The notes below the pieces were generated by a model. That model saw nothing but the letters and a program-made list of their open reading frames with translations, searched no databases and was not told where the DNA came from. A stretch of 64,000 bases of DNA from contig JAOWCC010001751.1 of assembly GCA_030867875.1 (NCBI GenBank), forward strand, positions 23,118,369 through 23,182,368. Reading direction: 5' to 3'. Below are positions 9,893 through 20,908 of the stretch, one piece after another. Source of the stretch: Actinernus sp. WN-2022. Taxonomy: Eukaryota > Cnidaria > Anthozoa > Actiniaria > Actinernidae. The position numbers and the translations under genes are program-made. Each line of letters starts with the position of its first letter. Position 1 is the stretch's first letter.

Positions 9893-10783
9893 AGCCTGAA
9901 TTTTCAGCCGTCTCCTCTGGGTTCGTTCCTCCCGAGAGAGACGTCTGAATCCAATAGCCGATAATGCCGTCCAGTGACATCACTACCAGAAAACCTGGTA
10001 GTGATTTTTTGATTGGTTCATATTCTATAATTTCGCATAATTATAAGCCGAGAAGACGGCAGGATTCACTTTGGACTCGCCGATTGTTGATCGTTGAGTT
10101 TCAGTGGAGTGATTGTCTTTGGCAAAGACCTTGAATTAGTAAGGTAAACATCTGGAAATGGATTGAAGGTGTCCTGCATAATAACCGGCCGACTAACCTG
10201 TAAACATGTACATTTTTATCGCGTCGCGCGTCCGCGGGGGTTGTTGACAATCGATTATTTGTTCACACTCGCAGTGGTAAAGAATGTCGCTACTCTTCAA
10301 GGAACTGTTCTTTCCCGTAAAAGAGTCTTCGTATTTCTTCGAAAATTCTCCATTATCCTTTCATGTTTTTCTACTTTTCTGTTGCATCATTTACATAAGG
10401 TAATATCTCGTAGCTGTGTCGATTCGAACGGCAGATCGCGAGACGTGTACAAAGAATCAACGGAAAGACAAAGATCTAACTGTACTTTGCCTCCAAATAT
10501 AATGTAACGATTTGTTGCTTCGGAAAGACTTTAACAACATAGAGAGGCACTTGAGAAGCAAATGGGATGGAGATATATTAATATAGGTAAGCCTTTAATT
10601 TTGGTCGGGCATAATCTCAAATAAATATTTCTCACGAACTCTTACTACCGCCGTGACAGTTTTTATTTGCATAAATTAAATCGTTAATCCGCCTTGACGT
10701 CACTGGACGGCATTATCGGCTATTGGATTCAGACGTCTCTCTCGGAGGAACGAAAAAGAGGAGACGGTTGAAATTCAGGGCTA
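9893..10783. mobile_element. foldback element with about 90-bp terminal inverted repeats
   Basis: The left arm (9893-9985) and right arm (about 10693-10783) are near-perfect reverse complements, for example GAATCCAATAGCCGATAATG against CATTATCGGCTATTGGATTC. The 700-bp interior shows no transposase; a 114-codon frame at 10163 has no recognisable domain. Confidence 0.88.
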
Positions 10784-11080
10784 CGCCACGATACCAATCC
10801 TTCAGTCACCACAGTGTATCTCATGTTTAGTTTGCAGTGTATAAGGTCTAGACCAGTGGCCATGTTGAATATATGCATTTCCGCCTTTCTAGTGGGACTA
10901 GATACCAATATATACTATAATACATAGAACGGATTTGACTGGGACCGGTTGCCTTTTGCTCTTCTGGTCCAACCAAATTGCAGAGTAACCGCACTACATC
11001 AAGGTTACGCAACTGTACGACTGCGATCTTGCCGGGTTTTTTTGTTCTTTGTTCCAACTCGTATGAAGTGCGCTCTACAA

Positions 11081-11338
11081 TGAATTTTAACGGACCTGAA
11101 ACCAGCATAGAGGCTGATCAAAGCCAGGACCCGGCTAAACCACAGATCGAATTGGAATTTAGCGTGTTGCTTTTGTGCATGTGTGGAGGGGGAGGAAAAC
11201 TGGAGAACCCGAAAAAAAAACCCTCGGAGCAAGGGCGAGATACACACGCACACTCTCAACTCACGTATTACTGGGACTCGAACCCAGGCCACGGAGGCGA
11301 GAGGCATAGCACTTACCCACTTGCGCGCATCCCGGCTC
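11081..11338 (-). repeat. SINE-B copy 1, head merging into a minisatellite
   Basis: Reverse copy of a second tRNA-derived SINE: body blocks ATCGAATTGGAATTTAGCG and CTCGGAGCAAGGGCGAGAT, then the tRNA head in reverse. At its head end (about 11325) the sequence runs straight into the proline-coding-looking minisatellite. Confidence 0.85.
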
Positions 11339-12105
11339 CCCTCCCCTCCCCTATCGTATACATTTGCGCCACCCCGACCTCCCCTAACCCTAACCCTATC
11401 GTATACACTTGCGCCACCCCGGCTCCCCTCCCCCTCCCCTATCGTATACACTTGCACCACCCCGACTCCCTCTCCCCTATCGTATACACTTGCGCCACCC
11501 CGGTCCCCCTACCCGTACCCTACCCGTCCGTATACACTTGCGCCACCCCGGCTCCCCTCCCCTCCCCTATCGTATACACTTGCACCACCCCCGACTCCCC
11601 TCCCCTATCGTATACACTTGCGCCACCCCGGCTCCCCCTACCCTACCCTATCGTATACACTTGCGCCACCCCGGCTCCCCTACCCTACCCTATCGTAATA
11701 CACTTGCGCCACCCCGGCTCCCCTACCCTACCCCTATCGTATACACTTGCACCATCCCGACTCCCCTCCCCTATCGTATACACTTGCGCCACCACCGGCT
11801 CCCCTACCCTTACCCTATTCGTATACCACTTGCGCCACCCCGGCTCCCCCTACCCTACCCTATCGTATACACTTGCGCCACCCCGGCTCCCCTTACCCCT
11901 ACCCTATCGTATACACTTGCGCCACCCCGGCTCCCCTCCCCTCCCCTATTCCTATACACTTGCGCCACCCCCGGCTCCCCTACCCTACCCTATCGTATAC
12001 ACTTGCGCCACCCCGACTTCCCTCCCCTCCCCTATCGTATACACTTGCGCCACCCCGGCTTCCCCTCCCCTCCCCTATCGTATACACTTGCGCCACCCCG
12101 ACATC
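11325..12105 (-). repeat. about 43-bp minisatellite, about 18 copies
   Basis: The unit contains TATCGTATACACTTGCGCC followed by ACCCCGGCTCCCCT and a variable CCCTACC/CCCTCCC run. The array follows the head of SINE-B copy 1, and the TTGCGCCACC part of the unit equals the SINE head. Long proline/threonine-coding open frames here in several frames are a product of the repeat. Confidence 0.93.
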
Positions 12106-12219
12106 CCCGTTATATGGTATGTAATATACAGTATGCCTAAACGTGCAGACCCTCTACGTGTCTAATTATACTACTCAGTGTTTCTGACCAAGTTTTCTTC
12201 CCTTAGTATAATTTTACAG

Positions 12220-12277
12220 CTGTCGTGCTGGCAGGAATGGTTGTTCTCTCTTGCTTACATGGAACCCAAGACTAAAG
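12220..12277 (+). CDS. NBEA: neurobeachin exon, DUF4704 region (exon 8)
   Basis: It encodes LSCWQEWLFSLAYMEPKTK, matching the vertebrate CSVWQDWMFSLGYINPKN. The phase-0 acceptor attttacag pairs with the preceding exon. A stronger-looking acceptor at ccttag (exon start 12207) would be phase 2 and would not fit exon 7. Donor AAAG|gtaggc, phase 1. Confidence 0.85.
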
Positions 12278-12652
12278 GTAGGCCGCTGGGACAAGAGTTG
12301 TAACATTAGTTCATGACTGGTCCCGAGGGAACTGAGTTTGGTTTTTCCCGATACCCTCAATGTTCTCCGAGTTGGATCCGTACTTTGTTATACTCCCAAG
12401 TCAAAAATAAAACAAACCACATACGTATGGTTTCCAAATTTCATTCAGCGCGATGCACTACACGTTTCCACCGTCTCAAGCAAGTCCAAAAGTCAAGCTG
12501 TTGTTTCCCTAGAGAGTTATGATGTCTTGAGGCCTGTCACATGATATGTTCTCGTCCAATCGAAAAAGGCGTTTGACTTGGGGGATATAACAATTGCATT
12601 TAACGCACCTTGTAGTTTTAAACACCTTGCTTGCTTTCCATTCTCATTTCAG

Positions 12653-12774
12653 AGGAACAAAAAGTGACAGACACGGTGTTTTCGCTGTTTCGTATGCTTT
12701 TGCACCACGCGTTCCACGAGGAGAGAGAAGGCTGGCGTATCTGGGTCGACACCTTGGCAATTTTGCATGGGCAG
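12653..12774 (+). CDS. NBEA: neurobeachin exon, end of DUF4704 region (exon 9)
   Basis: It encodes [36 protein letters not shown] and ILHGQ. This matches the vertebrate EEQKITEMVYNIFRILLYHA and GGWRVWVDTLSIAHSK blocks. Acceptor tctcatttcag, donor CAG|gtaact, phase 1 in and 0 out. Confidence 0.92.
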
Positions 12775-12894
12775 GTAACTCAGCATTCACTGTATCTTTG
12801 TTAAAAACACTGCAACAACGAGGATAAGACCATTAGTAGTATTATGGCTGGTTTACATGCTTCTATTTTAGCTAACCTCTATCGTCCACTAACG

Positions 12895-13480
12895 GCACGT
12901 CTTCCGCTCTCAGCGGCACTATTATACAAATAGACTGTGTCCGACGAGGAACAATAACGGCTGATAGTTGCCCGCGGAAATTTGATGTTCCTAAAACAAA
13001 TACAAGCCCGAGAACGCATTTATGCTAGTTTTAAGAACATCAAATTTCCAAGGGAAACTATCAGCCGTTATAGTTCACCACACAATTTTGGCGCGCGCTC
13101 ATTGGCCAAAAGCGATCACGTGACGTGATAGTTGTCGAACTTCGTTCTCGGGCTTATATTTGTTTTAAGAACATCAGATTTCCGCGGGCAACTATCAGCC
13201 GATAGTTCCTCGACGGACACAGTCTATTTGTATAATAGTTTCGAGACAAACACACTATTATATTTGTCGTTATTGTTCATCACAAAATTGTCTTCCGTCA
13301 CGTCACGTGATCGCTTTTAGCCAATGAGTGCGCGCCAAAATTTTGTGGTGAACTATAACGGCTGATAGTTGCCCTCGGAAGTTTGATGTTATTAAAACAA
13401 ATATGCTAGTTTTAAGAACATCAGAGGATATATTGAACGGCTGATAGTTGACGAGGAACATAGTGTAATTGTTTTAGTAG
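12895..13480. mobile_element. palindromic TIR-6 elements, copy cluster 1
   Basis: Large inverted repeats: AACAATAACGGCTGATAGTT, GGAAATTTGATGTTC and AAGCCCGAGAACG blocks on the left are mirrored at about 13140-13240 on the right (GACACAGTCTATTTGTATAA). A second partial copy runs to 13480. Confidence 0.75.
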
Positions 13481-13499
13481 AAACCACTGAACTAGTCGT

Positions 13500-13675
13500 T
13501 AAAGTAAAGTAAATGTAAAGCAACTTTATTTAAGGTCGGTAACTCGTGACAGTCTGGTGAGACTGATAAACTTGAGGCCGACGTGGGACCTACGATTTTA
13601 CGTCCTTATTCGAGAAGACGTGAAGATCTAACCATTTGCAGTTCGAGAACGAGATTGTTTCACAAAGGCAGCACC

Positions 13676-13714
<39 letters not shown>

Positions 13715-13777
13715 CCGGGATTTGAACCCGCAACCTCCCGCACGACAGACCGAAACTTAACCACTGAGCTAACCCAG
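13500..13777 (-). repeat. SINE-A copy 2 (nearly complete)
   Basis: A full-length reverse copy with GTAAA-rich tail at 13500-13520, body, and tRNA head at the right end. The reverse A box CCACTGAGCTA is at 13761-13771; the B box has one change. It sits inside a cluster of palindromic TIR-6 elements. Confidence 0.85.
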
Positions 13778-13849
13778 AAACTAAAACAACAACAAATATT
13801 TGTATTTTGACGAGTGATCACCTTCGTTAACCGGCTTTTTCGCTACTCG

Positions 13850-14150
13850 CTATCTATTATACAAATAGACAGTGTCCGTCGAGGAACTATCGGCTGATAG
13901 TTGCCCGCGGAAATTTGATGTTCTTAAAACAAATATAAGCCCGAGAACGAAGTTTTAAGAACATCAAATTTCCAAGGGAAAGTATCAGCCGATAGTTCCG
14001 AAACAAACACAGTCTATTGTCGTTATTGTTCATCACAATCTCAGCGGGCACTATCGCCTGATAGTTTTCATCCGCGGACGACAACTTTCACGTCACGTGA
14101 TCGCTTTTAGCCAATGAGCGCGCGCCAAAATGTTGTGGTGAACTATAACA
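13850..14150. mobile_element. TIR-6 family, copy 2
   Basis: The same mirrored blocks (ACTATCGGCTGATAGTT; AGTATCAGCCGATAGTT) and the CACGTCACGTGATCGCTTTT segment also found at 13100 and 13300. Confidence 0.75.
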
Positions 14151-14608
14151 CAGATTAGTATACACCAACTAGTGGACTATTACAAATCCTGCATTCTGAT
14201 TGGCTACCCTACTATAGGTCTATTAGTGATAGCCGATGGTAGAGAAAAACCGCACGCATTTACACGAAATAATAATAAAAAAATCAACTTTGTTTCTTTC
14301 TATTATTTTCTACTGTCCGACTAGTTAGTTTATACGGCTGCGCCTCATGGGCTATTGACTCGTAGCCCATTCGGGCTGCGGGTCTAATTGTTAAATAGAT
14401 TTTAGGATTCGTGTTAGAACACTAGTTAGTTTCTACTTATGTAGAATATACGTGAATATGTAAAAACAAGCTGCGGTATTTGAGTACACGATGCGGTTGG
14501 CTTATGATTTATTTTGCGTCGAAAGTAAGTCAGTCAACTTTTATGAAACTGTCTCGCAACGCCGTTGCACGCATTTAGTCTTGACATTTGTACTTTTTTT
14601 CTTCCCAG

Positions 14609-16176
14609 GTCAGTACTCACAAGAAGGAAAAGGAGCTCTTAGCAACGGAAGCAGCAAAAAGACCGAAGCTCTCGAAATCCAAAAGCGATGCCCACGGGGA
14701 TCGTCAACGTAAACTCGTGAGAGCAAAGAGTGACTCTGACTTTGACCCCTCGAAAAGGCTTCCTCGGCCGTTAGATAATGATAATGACAGAAAGAAGTTC
14801 TTCCAGACCTTGCTCAAGGGAAAGAGCCCTCCAGGAGAAAGGACCGTACCGAAGACTATCCCCGAGGAGAAGGACGTGCCGGAGGAGGCAGCCGTTAGGA
14901 ATGCGGATGGTGAAGATGCTGGGCAGTCCATTATAGTTGGTTCAGAGGAGGCTTCATCGACAGGAGAAGGCGAAGATGCTTCAAATGAGGCTGCACAAGC
15001 TACTTCTGAAGGAGATATTAGCAGTAGAAAAGTACAACCTCTTTCGGACGAGGTAGGTAGGGATAAAGATGCAGAAGCAAAGCCAAATGAGTTCCCTATA
15101 TCAAAAGCACAAGGGAGCGACATGGGAAGAAGCTCGACTGAAGAAAATGGAGGTTTAGAAGAGAGTGCAGAAATAAAGAGTGAACATGACATTAAGCCAC
15201 CTTTAGAACAGAGTGAGAATTTAGATCAACATCAATATATGGATGAATCAAAAGGAGAGGAGGAACTTAGGAGTGCAACGGGAGTAGGGTCCGATATTAG
15301 AGGGGTTGAGGTAGCTGAAGGTAGTAGTGAGGACCCACCTGTTAAGGGACACAATGAGAAGGGATTAAATGAAGCTAAGCCAGGCTATCCAGTTCGCATC
15401 GTACAAGCTGGCGAGCAAGAGAAATCAGAAGAAATTGATGGGCAAGTTGGTTTAAAATCCAAATCCGTAGAAACTGATGGAGTAGAGCCATCAGCTGAAG
15501 ATTCTAGCAAACTCGAGAGTAGCGAAAATGTAAATAGCAGCTCTGTGGAGGGTGAAAATAACCCAAATAAACAAAACAATAGCAAGGTACAACGGACTGA
15601 AATAGGAGAAACGGCTTCTGAAAGACACTCGCCTCGGGAAACTTACAAAGAAGAAGGTGAACTTGTTGATGAAGCCGTACCTTCCCATCTCCAAAATAAG
15701 AGAACAAGCTCGCCGCCTAATCTCGAAACTGCTGAACTATTATCCGAAAGAAGAGCAAAAGATGAAGATAGCAGTCTTAGCGTGACTATGAAAAGTTCGT
15801 TTATTGGTGCAGCCAGTGTTGATATGGACAATGCAGGAGAAGGCGTCCAGAGTGCTTCTAAGACCTCTGCAAATGGTGGCTCTGATTCAACGAATGATAG
15901 TCCAGTCATTGCACACGAAGTTTCTAGCGGTGAATCCACACGCACGCAATCTCCTGAGAACAATGATAGTGCATCTGGATCTGCCTCCCAAAGTCCTACT
16001 ACTAGCATCCAGGGCTCCCCTTCAAAGGACCTGGGAACGACTGGGGCGAGTCCAGAGGAGACTTCACAGTACCGAGCCTACGTGAATATCCCAGAATTCC
16101 TCTGGTCATCAATGCATCAGAGGTTGCTGGGAGATCTTCTGTTTGCAATCGAGTCTGATGTTCAGGTTTGGCGAAG
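14609..16176 (+). CDS. NBEA: neurobeachin exon: long acidic low-complexity region (exon 10)
   Basis: A single exon of 522 codons plus two bases. It starts VSTHKKEKELLATEAAKRPK, a basic stretch with repeated SKSKSD/RAKSDSD motifs, continues through roughly 450 residues rich in Glu, Ser, Gly, Asn and Asp, and ends in the conserved block NIPEFLWSSMHQRLLGDLLF. The vertebrate proteins have a poorly conserved acidic spacer at the same place, where neurobeachin carries its PKA RII-binding helix; I see no convincing equivalent here. Acceptor ttttcttcccag, donor CGAAG|gtaagc, phase 2. Confidence 0.93.
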
Positions 16177-16226
16177 GTAAGCTAACAAGTAATCTATAGT
16201 AAAAGGGGTACTGAACCATAAAATCA

Positions 16227-16592
16227 ACCCGACAAATTCGAAAGAAATAAGTTCTGATATTTTATTTCTCTGTGTTGCGCGTCTATGAAGAGAAAATCTT
16301 AAAACCTTCCGGCTCACAACCTCCGCTATGTACAGACGGCTCAAGTCTTGTAATTTGTGACGTCAGGTACGGGAAATAAATTAGTTTCGGCATTGAAAAG
16401 CTACTGGAGATGTGGTTATTTTTCCTTGGTGTGTGTGACGTACGATATGGGGAAATTTGCACTGAATTGAGCCGCCACACAAACTAGCTTTATCAGCGAA
16501 GAATCGATTATTTTTCGAACTTGAAAACTTATTTTCTCTTCATAGACGTGCAACTCAGAGAAATAAAATAGCAGAACTTATTTCTTTCGAAT
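16227..16592. mobile_element. TIR element directly downstream of exon 10
   Basis: The left end AATTCGAAAGAAATAAGTTC and the right end GAACTTATTTCTTTCGAAT are inverted repeats, extended by TTTTATTTCTCTG and CAGAGAAATAAAAT. Confidence 0.85.
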
Positions 16593-16597
16593 ACAAA

Positions 16598-17056
16598 GAG
16601 GTTATTACATGGAAAGTTGTGAAATACGGCTGGGTATTTTTACGAGTCAGTTTTATTTTTTCGAGCCTGAAAGGCGAGTAAAAAAAACCCAGCTGTATTA
16701 CACAACTTTTCGTGTAATAAATTGTTTATTATACGACAGCTAGCACGAACAAAAAAGGTTTGTTTTGGCTTACCTTACTTCTCTGTTTGACAAGAAATCT
16801 CGAGAGAAGAAACCTCTCAGCCTCAGTTGAAGGCAAATGTCGGGGGCGGGCGCGCACTTAAAAAGTTTTTCCCGCGCTAAAAGCTGATTGGCTGTTACTC
16901 AAACAGCCCCATATCGATTGGCTCGCACGCTTACAAAACCTTTTAAGTGTTGAATAACCCTGTGCAAACCTGTTTGTGACCCGTGTAATACGGTCTCATA
17001 TTTGCACTCGTTTTAGCCCGTATTTGCACTCGAAAACGCCAAGTCGTATAATAAAT
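16598..17056. mobile_element. TIR-5 family, copy 1 (right end incomplete)
   Basis: It starts GAGGTTATTACATGGAAAG and shares GGCTGGGTATTTTTACGAG, CGGGGGCGCGC-like and TTTGCACTCGTTTTA segments with the element at 53371-54431. The matching right terminus is not seen. Confidence 0.75.
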
Positions 17057-17879
17057 CTTTGTATACTCGTTGGGTTGATTTAGGTTTAAATAGAAATGAG
17101 TGTTCTACATTGGTTCACGTTGATGACATGAAACTCTCGACATCGTCATGGCATTGTTGGGGACATTTTCAGCCATGACTATCGTGAACTTTGAAAAAAA
17201 ATATCAAAATTCTATACCTTTTTCCCTGTCGCAGGTGACAGTCGGACATGTGTAAGTGGTATACTTGATTGACATACTACGATTCATGTCGTGAGTGCGT
17301 CGTAAGCAAGTCGCATGCGACGAACGAAAGCTTACCTCGAGTCGCAAGTCTGACTTTTGCGAGCCCTTCGTCAAAGCGAAAGAGCTAACAAAGCGCTCAA
17401 AATGTCAGCTGCAACCCGCTTCCCAAGGCAGTTAGCTTACTCTAATTAGCCATTTAGTAAAGCATGGGACCAAGTGTGTGATTTAATCTAATGAAAGATC
17501 ACACCGAAATTAGTCTGTGTACTGAGCTTGAAGATGTTTGATAAATAAGAACTGAAAAGCAAGCTTTTGAAAATCACGAAAATAAGAGAGTTCAGTATAG
17601 ATTGGGGGATGGCCATAAAGAGCTCTTTTGTTTTTTTGTGATTTTTGTATGTTCGCCACCTCGTTAATATTGATCCAAACGTCCCCAAACTTATTCAACG
17701 CACAAATTTTGATGTGATCTTTCTTGTGGTGGGGTTTATATTTTAATTAGAAAATATTTAGATACTCGGTCCCAGTCCTTTTTTTCGTTTTCGAAATGGC
17801 CAATAACCTTTGAATTGGCAAAATCAGTTAATATTGAACCTCGTGTAATAAAACCTCAAACGTTTCTCGTTTTAACCAG
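17057..17879. other. intron sequence before exon 11
   Basis: It holds the diverged ribozyme-related repeat (17350-17450); otherwise nothing recognised. Confidence 0.4.
17350..17450 (+). repeat. diverged relative of the ribozyme-like insertion
   Basis: It shares GTCAGCTGC, CCCGCTTCC and GGCAGTTAGC blocks with 1385-1440, in the same order and spacing, but the CTGACGA core is not conserved. Confidence 0.5.
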
Positions 17880-18214
17880 CCACAACCGTAAAACAGTAAT
17901 GGATTTCGTCAATGCCAAAGATAACGCCACGTACTTGTGGAACCTGGCGCACTTTGTATCTGTACTCGCCGACAGCATCATCTACGCATGCGGAGATCTT
18001 CTTCCACTCCTTTCGTCAGTAACATCACGTGACTATAGTCAGGACGTCATCCAACCGTGCGGCGGAATGAGCCTGGAGACGAGCTTCTCGTTTCTTAATC
18101 GCCTGATGTCACTGGTGGATGTGATCGTGTTCACCAGCGCCTTGGCATTCGGTGGTGTAGAATCTAACAGGAACATGAGCACTGGGGGATTTCTAAGGCA
18201 GTGCTTGAGACTCG
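17880..18214 (+). CDS. NBEA: neurobeachin exon, central conserved region (exon 11)
   Basis: The split serine codon is followed by HNRKTVMDFVNAKDN, then YACGDLLPLLSSVTS, FLNRLMSLVDVIVFTSALAF and NMSTGGFLRQCLRL. Each has a close vertebrate counterpart (STKTVMDFVNSSDN, ACGGILPLLSAATS, NMSSGGILRQCLRL). Acceptor cgttttaaccag, donor CTCG|gtgagt, phase 1. Confidence 0.95.
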
Positions 18215-18308
18215 GTGAGTAGCTAGATGAGGCGTAGCCCAGATTTGAGCAGAGACCGTATCGACTTGAGCACCACGGCAGGAACTTTCCTAACTTACAG
18301 CTTTAAAC

Positions 18309-19046
18309 TTAGGGAGTGTTCATTATTTATGGTTGGGGGGTCGGCGTTTCATCTGCTTCTCTTGTTAAAACTTTTATGACCCCCCTATCAATGAATTATA
18401 ACTTAGATCACCCCCTATAAAATTGCTCGAAACTTTATTGACCCCCCTCCCCCCCCCCCCCCCCAAACAAAAATATGGATGTGCAAAAAAGAATGCAAAC
18501 TGCATATACTGCATATATGTAATTTATTGAATTTACTATTATTTGTTCTAGATTTATAGTATTTTCCATGAAACATTACCTTTGTTTAGTAGAAAAAATA
18601 TATATACATGTACATGTATTCTTGTGGAAATCTCTGCCTTCAGTACCCGGCCTCCTTTCCAGATGGGTACTTTAATTTGTGCATCATATTGCATTCAAGT
18701 GCATCATATTGCACTGTTCCGTAGTCTCAAATAAATAAATAACTATAACTAAATAAATGAAAAAGAGTTCAGCATTTGCATAACTAATCTCCTGGACACC
18801 AATGCATTATCTGTGGTATGGGGATGTGCTTTTGATCATGAGCTTAGAGAATACCATCCTGCGTACCAAGGAAACGAAGCAGACTGTCTAAGCATTGCGA
18901 GGGCCAAAGGCCAGAGCCGAAATTTTTGAGATTTTACTGCTCTCTAAAACACTGGTTTCCTGTGTTCTGGAGACTAAACATTGGCTTAGCATTACAACAA
19001 CAATTTCATCGACCCCCCAAGCCATAAATAATGAACACTCCCTTAG
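18309..19046. mobile_element. TIR element with a poly-C tract
   Basis: The left end TAGGGAGTGTTCATTATTTA and the right end TAAATAATGAACACTCCCTT are inverted repeats of about 38 bp (with TGGGGGGTCG / CGACCCCCCA). A C-run sits at about 18445-18465. Confidence 0.85.
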
Positions 19047-19048
19047 GA

Positions 19049-19430
19049 GAACTTTAAACAAGGACCCACACAAAAAAAGGGCCTCAACCAGATTGAAATA
19101 CCTTCAGTTGTCAATCAGCATTTGTGAAGTCAACATGCATCTCTGTTCAAAGCTCTGCAACACTTGATGCTCCGCTTGAGCGATCTCTGACATTTGTAAT
19201 CGTACGAAATTCAAATCGAACGCTTATTTAAAGCACCATTGAGAGGTATTACCAAGCTGCTAGCTTTCTGCTGTTTACTTTTCTTTGGCTTTTTATTTTA
19301 CACTCACTGAGCAATTTAGTGTTCTAACAGGAGAGGACCGATAACTTCTGAATTTTAAATTTATAATCCTAAGTCAAGGGCAAAAAAGGGGAAGAGCAAT
19401 CCCTTTTATAGTGCGGGTCCTTGTTTAAGG
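19049..19430. mobile_element. TIR-7 element, single-unit copy
   Basis: It begins CTTTAAACAAGGACCC and ends GGGTCCTTGTTTAAG. The interior blocks TTCAGTTGTCAATCAGC and GATGCTCCGCTTGA are shared with the expanded copy at 48018-49854. Adjoins the preceding TIR element. Confidence 0.85.
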
Positions 19431-19664
19431 TTGGTTTCTCTCTCCAGAGATATCCTCAAATAATACTCTGTATAGTAAAACATAATTATCAAGGAATGCA
19501 ACAATATGACGAAGCAGAGACTGACGCGCTCCTAATGACAAAAATAGCTCAATAGACTCAAACCCAATCTCCACAAACCCTAACCAAAAAACGTACTTTA
19601 ACCACTTCGAAAATAAGTTCCAGGGTTCACAGGTAAACAGAAGAGAGAGAAAATAGAGAGCTTT

Positions 19665-20185
19665 TTATGGCTTCCGAACCCATAACCTTCTGTCATCAAA
19701 GCCAACGTGATAACCACTATACTAAGTGAACATCCACCCTAATCCTAACCCATGCATAACCTTCTGTCATCAAAGTCAACGTGATAGCCACTATACTAAG
19801 TGAACATCCACCCTAACCCTAACCCATAACCTTCTGTCATCAAAGTCAACGTGATAGCCACTATACTAAGTGAACATCCACCCTAACCCTAACCCATAAC
19901 CTTCTGTCATCAAAGTCAACGTGATAGCCACTATACTAAGTGAACATCCACCCTAACCCTAACCCTAACCCTAACCCATAACCTTCTGTCATCAAAGCCA
20001 ACGTGATAACCACTATACTAAGTGAACATCCACCTAACCCTAACCCATAACCTTCTGTCATCAAAGCCAACGTGATAACCACTATACTAAGTGAACATCC
20101 ACCCTAACCCTAACCCATAACCTTCTGTCATCAAAGCCAACGTGATAACCACTTAGACTACTATACTAAATGAACATCCATCCTC
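19665..20185 (-). repeat. about 70-bp tandem array, tRNA-Val-like, with CCCTAA repeats
   Basis: Seven units. Read on the minus strand, each has TTAGTATAGTGGTTATCACG, which contains an intact pol III A box (TAGTATAGTGG) and resembles a tRNA-Val 5' half. Units are separated by two to five CCCTAACCCTAA-type telomere-like repeats. The first unit (19665-19735) continues into a B-box-like GGGTTCGGAAGCC; the others replace that end with the telomere-like motif. Confidence 0.88.
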
Positions 20186-20337
20186 GAAGTATGACAAATT
20201 ATAAGCTTAATGCTTGATTAGTGCCCAGTCTTTTAATGGTCAAGATCTGTTGAGCAAGGAGCTCTACAGACACGTGCGAGTGAGATAAACTAAAATCTAA
20301 ATTGTAAATTGTAATGATTACCTTTGTATATTTTTAG

Positions 20338-20495
20338 TGTTCTGCTGTGCGGCACGTAATCGATTAGTGTGCCGTCAACGCAACCGTCCCTTCTTCCCCT
20401 TCACTAAGGATGGCAAGATTACCAAGAAGTCACTGAAAGAAACTCGTGAAGCTATTAAAGCACTTATTGCCTCCACAGAACCGCCAACGGAAAAG
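20338..20495 (+). CDS. NBEA: neurobeachin exon, central conserved region (exon 12)
   Basis: It completes the valine of RLV and encodes FCCAARNRLVCRQRNR, then a lysine-rich linker ending STEPPTEK. The vertebrate counterpart is CCVAVRNCLECRQRQR. Acceptor atatttttag, donor AAG|gtaaaa, phase 0. Confidence 0.92.
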
Positions 20496-20630
20496 GTAAA
20501 AAAAAACTTTATTTACCTGTCTAGTTTTCTAGTTGACCCTGGAAAGGGTCTACTAATCGGGAATGCGGATTCCTCGGTCGAATTGGAATTCACGAACGCA
20601 CCTTCAATCATGCTTGTTTAACTTGCAAAT

Positions 20631-20885
20631 TAGAGCGGTTTTCAGTTGAGTGTAGTAAAACCAAACGCAAATTACCCATAGCCAGCCAATCATAGGAGCG
20701 AGTAATCACGAGTAACTCATAAATGGCTTCCCTGTGAGCCAATGACAAACCAAAGCAAAACCAAAACCAATTTGCGTTTGGTTTTACTTTGGATTCTGAT
20801 TGGTTGGTTTACTTTCTCAGCCAATAGGAGAGCTTAATAAACGCAAAACCAAAACACTTCCGACACTCAATTGAAATCCGCTCTA
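20631..20885. mobile_element. TIR-2 family MITE, copy 2
   Basis: Ends TAGAGCGGTTTTCAGTTGAG and CTCAATTGAAATCCGCTCTA; 255 bp. Confidence 0.88.
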
Positions 20886-20908
20886 ATGTTCGAATAAGCC
20901 TTAATTTT

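Noticed and set aside
10978..12165. A 395-codon proline/threonine-rich open frame, and overlapping frames on both strands
   Set aside because: It lies over the 43-bp minisatellite and SINE-B; a stop-free short repeat opens several frames at once, and there is no conserved domain.
12207..12219. Alternative acceptor ccttag extending exon 8 by 13 bases
   Set aside because: It has a better pyrimidine tract and would give a plausible IILQ, but its phase does not match exon 7; kept only as an alternative.
14704..16008. Minus-strand open frames rich in Ser/Leu opposite exon 10
   Set aside because: They are the antisense of the Glu/Ser-coding exon, a known side effect of its codon composition.
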